From: an uncultured Flavobacterium sp. | GTDB lineage: Bacteria > Bacteroidota > Bacteroidia > Flavobacteriales > Flavobacteriaceae | Length of the DNA: 64,000 bases | Assembly: GCF_937967675.1 (NCBI RefSeq) | Contig: NZ_CALBSN010000090.1 | Coordinates: 1-64,000 of the forward strand | Reading direction: 5' to 3' | Shown here: positions 1 through 8,234 of the stretch, piece after piece | Position numbering within the stretch: position 1 is the first letter of the stretch | Layout: every line of letters begins with the position of its first letter | The notes under the pieces: model-generated | Told to the model about the DNA's origin: nothing | Databases searched by the model: none | The model's input: only the letters and a program-made list of their open reading frames with translations | Program-made: the position numbers and the translations under genes

Positions 1-253
1 TGTTGGGAATTTTGTGTTAGTAGCGTCAGCTAAAGTAGCGTCAGTAGATTTGTTAATGGCATCTTCTTTAAGTGCGATAGCGGCATTTGCAGCAGCTTCG
101 TTAGCGTCTACATCGGCTTGAACAGCAGCTATAGCAGTAGTAGTGTTATTAGTAACCGATACCACTTGACCGTCTACATATGTTTTAACAGCTAGTTCTG
201 TTGGGAATTTTGTGTTAGTAGCGTCAGCTAAAGTAGCGTCAGTAGATTTGTTA
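1..253. repeat. 198-bp tandem coding repeat
   Basis: Bases 1-55 and 199-253 are identical, giving a direct repeat with a 198-bp (66-codon) period inside the surface-protein gene. The unit boundary at the left is cut by the window edge, so copy number cannot be read. The identity at DNA level over 55 bases points to recent duplication or ongoing homogenisation. Confidence 0.9.
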
Positions 254-858
254 CTACTATTTTCTTTTGTATTTAAAGCGTTTTGAGTAGCTGTACTAAT
301 TGGTTTATTTAGATCGCTAGTATTCTCTACTTGGTCTAAACCTAAATTAGTTTTAGCTTCTAAAATAGTAGTTCCGTTTGTTCCTCCATTTTCAATAGTA
401 ACTACGCCAGTAATATTGGTAGCATTTGTAGCATTAAAACTGTTGTAAGAAAAAGGAACAACAGAGAATGGTTGGTTACTAATTTCTTCAAAATTAGAAC
501 AGTTGCCAGATATATCTAATCGAACCACTAAACTTTTTATCGTAGTGTTCCAGTTGATATTGTTAAAAGAACTGGCATAACCGTCTACTTGATTTCCAGA
601 GCCTATAAGTAAATTTACCATTCCAAATTTATCTGTTTGTGTGGTAATATTCTCCACATACTCTGATTGATTGCTGTTATCTACAATTGCAAATTGAAGA
701 CATACATTTTTAAGCGCTAAAGGCACATTAGTATTATTAACCCCAGGATTTGCATCGCCATTAGGTTTATAAATAACTGCTTGATAGGTTATACCATTTG
801 TTTGAGCGTGCAACAAAGGTGTAACAGAAAGCAAGAATAATAATAGTATCTTTTTCAT
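1..858 (-). CDS. Repeat-rich exported surface protein, C-terminus beyond left edge
   Basis: This open frame reads leftward from an ATG at 858 and has no stop before base 1, so the gene is partial. The product starts with a lipid-free signal peptide (MKKILLLLFLLSVTPLLHAQ) and continues with a domain of about 120 residues seen at the head of many flavobacterial surface proteins. It then enters long repeats rich in Ala, Asp, Asn and Thr, containing STDATLADATNTKFPTELAV. The repeat period is 66 codons. It is the last gene of a three-gene minus-strand group, 9 bases after the barrel-like gene. A role as an exported adhesin or fibre-like protein is inference. The exact function is unknown. Confidence 0.75.
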   Translation of the reverse strand, partial: MKKILLLFLLSVTPLLHAQTNGITYQAVIYKPNGDANPGVNNTNVPLALKNVCLQFAIVDNSNQSEYVENITTQTDKFGMVNLLIGSGNQVDGYASSFNNINWNTTIKSLVVRLDISGNCSNFEEISNQPFSVVPFSYNSFNATNATNITGVVTIENGGTNGTTILEAKTNLGLDQVENTSDLNKPISTATQNALNTKENSSNKSTDATLADATNTKFPTELAVKTYVDGQVVSVTNNTTTAIAAVQADVDANEAAANAAIALKEDAINKSTDATLADATNTKFPT

Positions 859-867
859 AAAATAGAA

Positions 868-1485
868 TTAATGATTTATAGTAAAATGGATACCTAATAA
901 AATTTGATTGGTTTTAAAGGCTAATTTTTCATTAGTATTATTTGAGGTATTAATCGAATATAAATATCCATAGCCTAAACTAATGAACCCCACATTATTT
1001 AATTTGTAATTAGTGTGAATACTTCCAGATGCTCCTACAAATAATCCAGAGAATTCTTTTTGTTTTATAAGGTCGAAAATTTCACCATCTGTATTTTGTT
1101 TACCGTAAATAATGGTTGATAGATTAATACCACCTTTAGCTGTAAGGCTAAAGAAAGAAGATATTTTGTGATTGTACTGTATGCTTGATTGAGCACCAAG
1201 ATATTTAGTATTCCATTCATATGAATTTGCGGCATTACCTGCTACTGCATTGAAATTATTGAGAGTAACAGCAAATGAGTACATGAAATCTTTGTTTCGA
1301 ATAGGTATAGCGTATCCTATTTCATAAGTAGTTCCAGTACCACTTTGTAATTTAGTAGACATGGATTGTCCGTTTGTTTCAAATTCATATTTTGTAAAAT
1401 TATTTCCCATATTTAGGTATAATTCTTGGGCAAAAGAATTTGAAATGAAAAGGATTGTTAAGAAGAATAGTAATTTTTTTCTCAT
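868..1485 (-). CDS. Small outer-membrane beta-barrel-like protein
   Basis: This 205-aa protein has a clear signal peptide ending near SNSFAQ. The rest is alternating polar and hydrophobic strands with many Gly, Asn, Tyr and Phe residues, ending in an aromatic-rich strand (QILLGIHFTINH). These features fit a porin-like or PorV-like barrel of the outer membrane. Its ATG overlaps the stop of the upstream T9SS-sorted gene by 4 bases (ATGA), so the two are translationally coupled. The repeat-rich surface protein follows 9 bases downstream. In Bacteroidota such small barrels often sit beside T9SS cargo and adhesins. No specific family was recognised, so the barrel call rests on composition. Confidence 0.6.
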   Translation of the reverse strand: MRKKLLFFLTILFISNSFAQELYLNMGNNFTKYEFETNGQSMSTKLQSGTGTTYEIGYAIPIRNKDFMYSFAVTLNNFNAVAGNAANSYEWNTKYLGAQSSIQYNHKISSFFSLTAKGGINLSTIIYGKQNTDGEIFDLIKQKEFSGLFVGASGSIHTNYKLNNVGFISLGYGYLYSINTSNNTNEKLAFKTNQILLGIHFTINH

Positions 1486-1964
1486 TGTGTTTTCAATAAA
1501 TTAATTGTGTAATAGTAATTTTTAGTAGCAACTTTTACAATGTATTTTCCGTCGGCAAAATTTAAATCATTAAGTGTTAAAGTTGTTTCGTTTAATGAAC
1601 TTTCCTTAGCATAAATGATTCTGCCTAATACATCAAAAAATGTGATGCTTACGTTTTCATTAAGTGGTTTTGAAAACTGAAAGTTTATCCTATTTATAAA
1701 TGGGTTTGGATAAACGGTAATTTTAATATCGTTAGCTAGCGTAGCATTGGTACTCATTTTAAGAGCAGATTGTTGGAAACCTTGTTCTACTCGAATTTGG
1801 TTATTTGAGTAACTTCCAATTACACTTTGCTGTCCGATAGATTGTCTGACTGCAATGCCACTTTCTAAAAGGACATTTTGCCCTTGACTGGCCACCATTT
1901 GATGATGAAGTTCTTGAGCGCTTGCAGTAACACTTAAAAGTAGTAGTGCGATTTTTTTTACCAT
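1482..1964 (-). CDS. T9SS type A sorting domain-containing protein
   Basis: The 160-aa protein has a short signal peptide (ending SVTASAQ). A middle region follows, and the C-terminal 75 or so residues show the type IX secretion sorting pattern: VYPNPF, then SITFFDVLGRIIY and GKYIVKV with a final Lys-rich strand. This domain directs export through the outer membrane and attachment or release at the cell surface. It is the first gene of the three-gene operon leading to the partial surface protein. Only about 65 residues lie between signal and sorting domain, so the cargo part is very small and could act as a structural or assembly partner of the neighbouring surface protein. Confidence 0.85.
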   Translation of the reverse strand: MVKKIALLLLSVTASAQELHHQMVASQGQNVLLESGIAVRQSIGQQSVIGSYSNNQIRVEQGFQQSALKMSTNATLANDIKITVYPNPFINRINFQFSKPLNENVSITFFDVLGRIIYAKESSLNETTLTLNDLNFADGKYIVKVATKNYYYTINLLKTQ

Positions 1965-2218
1965 ATTTTGTAATTTGTATGCAATTTACGATTCGCTTCA
2001 TTTTAAAAAAGGGAGTGTAGATTTTGAAATAATTTTTATGAACTTTTAATAACAATTTTTAATGTTTTAGTAACGGATTTTTTAAATTGTATGTATAGAA
2101 TAGTTGTTGTTAAAAACAATTAGTACAAAGAAAACTTTTTATATCTTTACATGATTAATTATTTTTTTTCCCCTAAAGAACATATTTTTTTTGAGTATTA
2201 ATTCTTTATAATCTAAGT

Positions 2219-3427
2219 ATGCTTGAAAATTTATTTGTCTTCTCAACAGGTTTGATAGGGTTATTAGCTATTGCTCAAATTTTTATACGTTTTAAATCAA
2301 ATTATATAGCTAACGTATATTTAATTTTGATTTTTTCGATAATTGTAGTTCGATTTTTGGTTATTGGATTTTTAAGTTTGTTTAATCCTTTATATCTTAA
2401 TATAATTTTAAATAATTATAATAATGTTTTGATTATAGTTATTCCTTTAACCTTTTTATATTTTAATAATTTAGTTACAAATCGAAAAAAGATAATAACT
2501 TCTGATGCTTATCATATGGTTATACCATTAGCATTTATAATTATTGATTTTTTAGATGATCATCAACTCTTAGCAATACCATTTAAAAATCGTATTTTTC
2601 TTTCTTTTTTTCTGATTTATATTGTTTTTTATATTGTATATAATTACGAAATTTTGCGTAGAGGTGTTTGGAGTAAAAGCAGTCCAATTTCATTTATAAA
2701 TAAGCAAAATAAAATAATTAAGAAATGGACTATTTTTTTATTTTCTTTATTATTTTTAATGGGTCTTCGATTGATGATTTCATTGTTTTTAGAAGTAACA
2801 AATAATCATTATGAATATGGAAGGTCTTTTATTTGGATATCATGCAGTATTTGGTTGTTTATTTTTTTACGGATATTAATTTTTCCTGAAGTTCTCAAAG
2901 GATATTTGTATCATAAAGTAGATATTTCTTCATCAGAGAAAGTTATCACTATATCAACAATGTGGAAAAGAGATGAAGGTTTTGTCATAACAAATGTTCA
3001 GGATTTAAAATTGCAAAAAAAGATAATTAATTTATTAGAGGGATATAAAGATACGCTTGATGATGTTAAAAAGCATTCTAAATTATTTAGAGATGCAAAA
3101 ATTTCATTAGGTGATTTAGCATATAAACTTGATATTCCTAAAAGCCATCTTACTTTTCTTTTTAAATATTATTCAGAAATTTCGTTTTCAGATTTTAAAA
3201 AGGCTGTTAGAATTGAGGATGCATTAGGATTAATAGATGAAGGTTATTTGAGTCATAACACATTTGATTCTTTAGCAAGATTAGTTGGTTTTGCTTCTTA
3301 CAATCCTTTTTATACAAGCTTTAGAGAAATTGTAGGAGTAACTCCTCAGGATTATTATAATAATTATGAGCACTATAGAGTGCATTATCAAATTCGTAGT
3401 TTTCGAGATAATTTATCAATTACATAA
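2219..3427 (+). CDS. Membrane-anchored AraC-family transcription regulator
   Basis: The N-terminal 230 residues of this 402-aa protein hold about seven hydrophobic segments. The C-terminal 110 residues form an AraC/XylS DNA-binding domain: SLGDLAYKLDIPKSHLTFLF for the first helix-turn-helix and SLARLVGFASYNPFYTSFRE plus GVTPQDYY for the second. The order membrane sensor then AraC domain is common in Flavobacteriia. The ligand is unknown. The gene stands alone, with a hairpin terminator directly after its stop. A possible promoter box (TAtcTTTA at 2142) lies upstream. Target genes cannot be read from the sequence; the divergent surface-protein operon is one candidate. Confidence 0.88.
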   Translation: MLENLFVFSTGLIGLLAIAQIFIRFKSNYIANVYLILIFSIIVVRFLVIGFLSLFNPLYLNIILNNYNNVLIIVIPLTFLYFNNLVTNRKKIITSDAYHMVIPLAFIIIDFLDDHQLLAIPFKNRIFLSFFLIYIVFYIVYNYEILRRGVWSKSSPISFINKQNKIIKKWTIFLFSLLFLMGLRLMISLFLEVTNNHYEYGRSFIWISCSIWLFIFLRILIFPEVLKGYLYHKVDISSSEKVITISTMWKRDEGFVITNVQDLKLQKKIINLLEGYKDTLDDVKKHSKLFRDAKISLGDLAYKLDIPKSHLTFLFKYYSEISFSDFKKAVRIEDALGLIDEGYLSHNTFDSLARLVGFASYNPFYTSFREIVGVTPQDYYNNYEHYRVHYQIRSFRDNLSIT

Positions 3428-3429
3428 AA

Positions 3430-3457
3430 AAACGCTCAAGTTATCTTGAGCGTTTTA
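3430..3457 (+). terminator. Hairpin terminator of AraC-type gene
   Basis: AACGCTCAAG, a four-base loop and CTTGAGCGTT form a strong stem followed by TTAT, starting a few bases after the stop codon at 3427. Confidence 0.85.
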
Positions 3458-3459
3458 TA

Positions 3460-3495
3460 TTAATAATTTATGTAATCTGTAATTTCTAAGCCGTA
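3460..3495 (-). pseudogene. Relic of the last 12 codons of ribB
   Basis: Read on the minus strand, these 36 bases encode YGLEITDYINY and a stop. The intact ribB ends at 7097-7132 with YGLEITDYVNY and a stop. The two copies match at 32 of 36 bases; two differences are silent, one gives Ile/Val, and one is TAA versus TAG. Similarity stops abruptly after the Tyr codon. Both copies are in the same orientation and flank the PAP2-eptA block, as attachment-type duplications would. Confidence 0.8.
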
Positions 3496-3637
3496 TTGAA
3501 ATATATTTCAGTGGGTATTTTTTACTCTTTAATTTAGAATGTTAGTTTTTTAAATATAAATTAAGATATCATTAATTTTTATAAAAAAATGTAACTATTT
3601 TGATTTTTTTTTATTTTTAACGAATTAATTATTTAAA

Positions 3638-4465
3638 ATGAACGAAGTCGTAATTACCAATTTTAATAAAATAAATCCTAGATTATTTTTATTTCCATTT
3701 TTTATCATTCTAATTCTAGTTTTATTTTTTTTAATGAATGATGCCTTTAGTGTTCAAGGTTATGTAGCAATTCAAAAGGATTGGTTTTATGTTTTGAATC
3801 ATTATTTTGGAAAATATGAGGCAACTGCTTTTAATTTGACGCAATTAGGTGATGCTTCTATATTTTTATCTTTTTTAATTTTATTGGTAATTTATGCACC
3901 TAAATTTTGGGAATCGTTGTTATCTGCTTTGCTAGTTTCTGCAGTTTTATGTAAGTTTTTAAAAGAGTTGTTTTCAATACCTAGACCTGCCGAAATTTTA
4001 AATAAGGATAGTTTTATTATTGTAGGAAGAACCTTAGATGGTTTTAGTAGCTTACCCTCTGGACATACCGTTACCGTTTTTACGATTTTAACTATAATTC
4101 TTTTTGCTTTTATGCCAAAAAAAATCATATATAAAGGCATTTGGATTTTTCTTCTACTTGGTTTTGGGTATTTAATTGGATTATCTAGAGTTGCAGTTGG
4201 AGCTCATTTTCCTTTTGATGTTTTAATAGGAAGTCTTATTGGATATTGTTCAGGGGTGTTAGGAATACTAATTACTAGAAGATATAAAATTTGGAACTGG
4301 TTTTGTTTTAAGAAATTTACTCCGCTATTTATTATTGCTATTATTGCCTGTTGTGTTTCCGTTTCAATAAAAATTTATTATGAAAAAAGTTTAGTGTTTT
4401 ATTTGGTATTAATTAGTTTATTTGTGGCTCTTTATAAATTTATTTATGTTTACATTAAAAAATAA
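3638..4465 (+). CDS. PAP2-superfamily membrane phosphatase (LpxE/LpxF-like)
   Basis: The 275-aa protein has five to six membrane segments and the three signature motifs of the PAP2 acid phosphatase superfamily: KELFSIPRP (K-x6-RP), LPSGH, and SRVAVGAHFPFD (SR-x5-H-x3-D). Such enzymes remove phosphate from lipids at the outer face of the inner membrane, for example from lipid A or undecaprenyl pyrophosphate. Its end overlaps the start of the EptA gene by 20 bases. That pairing suggests one enzyme strips a phosphate from lipid A and the other adds phosphoethanolamine. The exact substrate is inference. Confidence 0.85.
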   Translation: MNEVVITNFNKINPRLFLFPFFIILILVLFFLMNDAFSVQGYVAIQKDWFYVLNHYFGKYEATAFNLTQLGDASIFLSFLILLVIYAPKFWESLLSALLVSAVLCKFLKELFSIPRPAEILNKDSFIIVGRTLDGFSSLPSGHTVTVFTILTIILFAFMPKKIIYKGIWIFLLLGFGYLIGLSRVAVGAHFPFDVLIGSLIGYCSGVLGILITRRYKIWNWFCFKKFTPLFIIAIIACCVSVSIKIYYEKSLVFYLVLISLFVALYKFIYVYIKK

Positions 4466-5975
4466 CTTCAAGATTCTCCCTTTTATTTTAATTATCAGTT
4501 GTCTTAACTTCTTATTTTTTCATATTCCTTTTTTTAATTTTGTATTTGAAAATATCAATTACAAAAGCCTTAGTGGTTTTTTTGTGATAACGAGTTTGGT
4601 AGTACTCATGATATTGTTAAATGCTTTTGTGTTTTTTTTACTTTTATTTTTATCACAACGAATAGGGAAATTTATACTCGTATTATTCTTTTTATTTAAT
4701 TCCATTGCTTTTTACTTCGTTTCAACCTATGGTATAATTATAGATGAGAGTATGATAGGTAATGTATTGAATACCAATTATGAGGAGTCGAGCAGTTATT
4801 TTTCATTAAAATTGGTACTTTATCTTATTTTCTTGGGAGTTTTACCAAGTTATTTGATTGTTAAAAGTAAAATTGAAAGTGTATCACTAAAGCAGTTTTC
4901 GATACTATCATCGCTTACCTTATTGTCTGCCTTGTTTTTGGTTTTTGTTAATGCAAGTAATTGGTTATGGATTGATAAGAATTCAAAAAAGTTAGGAGGA
5001 TTAGCAATGCCTTGGTCGTATGTAGTAAATACGTCTCTTTTTTATATTCATCAACATAAAAAAAATGAGAAGGAAATTTTACTTCCAGATGCAAAAATTA
5101 AGGATAATGAAAAAGCAATTGTAGTTTTAATCATTGGAGAATCGGCTCGAAGACAAAACTTTTCTTTATATGGTTACAGTAAAAACACAAATCCATTGTT
5201 GTCTAAAACTCAAAATTTATTCCATTTTGATGCCAATTCTAGTGCCACTTACACAACTGCAGGTGTAAAAAGTATTTTAGATCACAAAGAGACAAATGAT
5301 TTGTATGAAATTTTACCTAATTACTTATATCGTAATGATGTAGAGGTTATTTGGCGTACTACCAACTGGGGTGAGCCACCTGTGCATATTAAAAATTATC
5401 AGGATAGAGCATTTTTACAAGCTAATTGTAAAGAAGATTACTGCCATTATGATGAAGTTCTTTTAAATGGATTAAAGGAACAGATATTAGCCAGTAAAAA
5501 GAATAAAATTTTGATTGTATTACACACAAGTACGAGTCATGGTCCTAGTTATAATAAGAAATATCCACCTCAATTTGAAGAGTTTACACCTGTTTGTCAA
5601 AGTGTAGAATTAGCAAATTGTTCTCAAGCCGAACTTATAAATGCATATGACAATACTATTGTGTATACCGATTATATTTTACATAAAACCATTGAATCAT
5701 TAAAGCAATTAGATTCTTTTAAAAGTACTATGCTTTTTGTTTCTGATCATGGAGAATCTTTGGGAGAAAAGAACTTATACATGCACGGAATTCCTATGAG
5801 TATTGCGCCAAAAGAGCAATATGAAATTCCTTTTATTGTATGGGTGTCAGATTCGAGTAAAAAGAAAGTAAAAAAGTTAGAAACTTTATCGCAATACAAC
5901 GTTTTCCATAGTGTTTTGAATTTTTTACATATTGAGAGTCCGATATACAATGAGGAAATGAATATTTTTGAGTAG
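4446..5975 (+). CDS. eptA: Lipid A phosphoethanolamine transferase, EptA family
   Basis: The N-terminal part has five membrane segments. The C-terminal periplasmic sulfatase-like domain carries VVLIIGESARRQNFSLYGY, where the Thr/Ser nucleophile region and zinc site lie, then HTSTSHGPSYNKKYP and FVSDHGESLGE. This is the EptA/MCR layout and length (about 510 aa). The enzyme moves phosphoethanolamine from phosphatidylethanolamine to lipid A, lowering surface charge. I chose the ATG at 4446 (MFTLKNNF) over an upstream TTG at 4422. The gene overlaps the PAP2 phosphatase gene by 20 bases. The family includes polymyxin-resistance enzymes, but activity here is not shown. Confidence 0.9.
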   Translation: MFTLKNNFKILPFILIISCLNFLFFHIPFFNFVFENINYKSLSGFFVITSLVVLMILLNAFVFFLLLFLSQRIGKFILVLFFLFNSIAFYFVSTYGIIIDESMIGNVLNTNYEESSSYFSLKLVLYLIFLGVLPSYLIVKSKIESVSLKQFSILSSLTLLSALFLVFVNASNWLWIDKNSKKLGGLAMPWSYVVNTSLFYIHQHKKNEKEILLPDAKIKDNEKAIVVLIIGESARRQNFSLYGYSKNTNPLLSKTQNLFHFDANSSATYTTAGVKSILDHKETNDLYEILPNYLYRNDVEVIWRTTNWGEPPVHIKNYQDRAFLQANCKEDYCHYDEVLLNGLKEQILASKKNKILIVLHTSTSHGPSYNKKYPPQFEEFTPVCQSVELANCSQAELINAYDNTIVYTDYILHKTIESLKQLDSFKSTMLFVSDHGESLGEKNLYMHGIPMSIAPKEQYEIPFIVWVSDSSKKKVKKLETLSQYNVFHSVLNFLHIESPIYNEEMNIFE

Positions 5976-5995
5976 TAATGGGATGGGTGATGGGG

Positions 5996-6122
5996 AAGTA
6001 AAAAGGGAAAAGTAAAAAGGAAAAAGGAAAAAGGGAAAAGGGAAAAGGAAAAAGTAAAAAGGGAAAAGGGAAAAGGGAAAAGTAAAAAGGGAAAAGGGAA
6101 AAGTAAAAAGGGAAAAGGGATT
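5996..6122. repeat. G/A-only purine tract
   Basis: About 125 bases are almost wholly A and G on the plus strand, built from short units such as AAAAGGGAAAAGT and AAAAAGGGAAAAGGG. It lies just after the eptA stop. It has simple-sequence character and could form triplex or slip during replication. Confidence 0.85.
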
Positions 6123-6300
6123 AGAAAAAGAATATATCTAACAAGTACATCTTTTTGTCATCTGCGTTCTAAAACAATGGCAAGGGCAAGTTCAAAAATC
6201 AAATTCAAAAAGGAAACGTTTTGTGTGAAACTTAACCACAAAGGGCACAAAGAAAGCACTACGAGTACAAAACCACTGTGGCTATTTGTTTTAATAAAAT

Positions 6301-7050
6301 ATCACTCATACAAGAGATGCTTATCAGCATGACAAACTATGCGGTTTGGCTTATGTGTGAACTATGAAAAGTGAAACGACCTAATCTTCAAACTAAAAAT
6401 CACCACGAAGTAAATCTATTGTGCTTATGTGTTTTAAAAAAAAATCCGTGACCACCAGCGTTCCGCCTAGGCGGACCCGTTTTATCCGCGTTCCAAAACA
6501 AGTAAAACGCTCTGTGTAGCTCTCCCAACGCAATACACTTCAAAAGAAACTCGGTGTTGCTCGGTGTAAAACACTATGTAACAAACTATCACTTATCCAA
6601 GAGATGCTTAACAGCATGACAAACTATGCGGTTAGTCTTATGTGAACTATGAAAAGTGAAACGACCTAATCTTCAAACTAAAAATCACCACGAAGTAAAT
6701 CTATTGTGCTTATGTGTTTTAAAAAAAAATCCGTGACCACCAGCGTTCCGCCTAGGCGGACCCGTTTTATCCGCGTTCCAAAACAAGTAAAACGCTCTGA
6801 GCAACTCTCTCAACACAATACACTTCAAAAGAAACTCGGTGTTGCTCGGTGTAAATTGTAACGCAAAGTCAATAAGTTTTTCACAAAGTACGAAAAGATT
6901 ATTTTTAAAATTTCTAAAATTTCTTCAATCTGTGTTCCAAAATAAAAATCATAAATCGTTAATCTTCAATCTTCAATCACTTATCCAAGAGATGCTTATC
7001 AGCCTGACAAGCTGTGCGGATATTATTATGTGAAATGACAAACTGTGAAG
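6301..7050. repeat. Three copies of a non-coding repeat with CCTAGG palindromes
   Basis: Bases 6301-6570 and 6588-6855 are near-identical direct repeats, and 6976 to about 7050 is a third, partial and diverged copy. Each full copy contains TCCGCCTAGGCGGA, a perfect 14-bp palindrome (6462-6475 and 6747-6760), and the phrase ATCCGCGTTCCAAAAC. No supported gene lies in 5976-7096. A short open frame at 6839-7033 is inside the repeat and is not convincing. Confidence 0.88.
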
Positions 7051-7063
7051 TGCGTAATATTTC

Positions 7064-7093
7064 AAAAAAAAGCCCCAAAAATTGGGGCTCTCT
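7064..7093 (-). terminator. ribB operon terminator
   Basis: AGCCCCAA at 7071-7078 pairs with TTGGGGCT at 7082-7089. On the minus strand the stem is followed by a run of eight T, ending the long ribB-side transcript. Confidence 0.85.
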
Positions 7094-7096
7094 ATA

Positions 7097-8230
7097 CTAA
7101 TAATTTACATAATCTGTGATTTCTAAGCCGTAACCTATCATACCCACTCTTTTGGTAGGTGCTGAGCTATTGGAAAGTAATTCGATTTTGGTTATGTCTA
7201 AATCATGAAGTATTTGAGCTCCAATACCGAAATCTTTAGTGTCCATTTTAATTTGTGGAGCACGCATTTCTCCATTGGATTGCAACACTTTTAATTCGGC
7301 AATACGATCTAATAGTTCTAAGGATTTTACCTCTTGGTTGATAAAAATAATAGCTCCTTTTTCTACTTCATTAATTTTACGGAAAATATCGTCAAGTTTT
7401 TTATCGGTTGTATCGGTAAGAGTACCTAAAATATCGTTGTTTACTTGAGTCGTATTGATTCGGGTTAATACGGGTTCGCCTGCATTCCAAGTCCCCTTTG
7501 TTAAAGCAATATGCACTTGCTTATTAGTGGTTTGTAAGTAAGCACGCATTCTAAAAGTTCCAAATCGAGTTTGAATATCGAAATCTTCTTTTTTCTGGAT
7601 CAAACTATCATGTTGCATTCTGTAAGCAACTAAAGCTTCGATAGAAACTAGTTTTAAATTGAATTTTTTTGCTACGTCAACTAATTGAGGTAAGCGTGCC
7701 ATAGTGCCGTCTTCGTTCATGATTTCAACGATAACACCTGCGGGTTTGAATCCTGCTAAACGAGCAAAATCAATGGCAGCCTCTGTATGACCTGTTCGTC
7801 TTAGTACACCACCTTGTTTTGCAATAAGGGGAAAAATATGTCCAGGGCGGGCTAAATCATAAGGTTTTGTATTGGGATCAATTAAAGCTTGTATGGTTTT
7901 AGCTCTATCAGAAGCAGAGATACCTGTTGAAACGCCATTTCCTTTTAAGTCTACTGAAACAGTGAATGCAGTTTCCATGTGGTCAGTATTATTACGCACC
8001 ATTGCATGTAAATCAAGTTCTTTACATCTAGATTCAGTCAGAGGAGCACAAATTAAACCTCTACCATGAGTAGCCATAAAATTAATCATTTCGGGAGTTA
8101 CTTTTTCAGCTGCTGCTAAAAAATCTCCTTCATTTTCTCTGTCTTCATCATCTACTACTATGATTACTTTTCCTTGACGGATGTCTTCAATAGCCTCTTC
8201 AATAGTATTGAGTTGTATGTTTTTTGACAT
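7097..8230 (-). CDS. ribB: 3,4-dihydroxy-2-butanone-4-phosphate synthase with degenerate RibA domain
   Basis: The N-terminal 200 residues match RibB: DDEDRENEGDF near residue 30 (acidic metal site), GRGLICAPL, RPGHIFPL and RTGHTEAAIDFARLAG. This enzyme converts ribulose 5-phosphate to the four-carbon unit of riboflavin. The C-terminal 170 residues are RibA-shaped (RFGTFRMRAY start, FGIGAQILHDL, YGLEITDYVNY end). They lack the three zinc Cys residues and the RCDC-type core, so GTP cyclohydrolase II activity is unlikely. I chose ATG 8230 (MSKNIQ) over TTG 8248; the LptF/G-family gene stops 4 bases upstream. A separate ribA is expected elsewhere in the genome. Confidence 0.93.
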   Translation of the reverse strand: MSKNIQLNTIEEAIEDIRQGKVIIVVDDEDRENEGDFLAAAEKVTPEMINFMATHGRGLICAPLTESRCKELDLHAMVRNNTDHMETAFTVSVDLKGNGVSTGISASDRAKTIQALIDPNTKPYDLARPGHIFPLIAKQGGVLRRTGHTEAAIDFARLAGFKPAGVIVEIMNEDGTMARLPQLVDVAKKFNLKLVSIEALVAYRMQHDSLIQKKEDFDIQTRFGTFRMRAYLQTTNKQVHIALTKGTWNAGEPVLTRINTTQVNNDILGTLTDTTDKKLDDIFRKINEVEKGAIIFINQEVKSLELLDRIAELKVLQSNGEMRAPQIKMDTKDFGIGAQILHDLDITKIELLSNSSAPTKRVGMIGYGLEITDYVNY

Positions 8231-8234
8231 AATT

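Noticed and set aside
5996..6122. Possible CRISPR-like array
   Set aside because: Units are short and irregular purine runs without spacers.
6839..7033. 64-codon plus-strand open frame in the repeats
   Set aside because: It begins inside a repeat copy and has no protein-like pattern.
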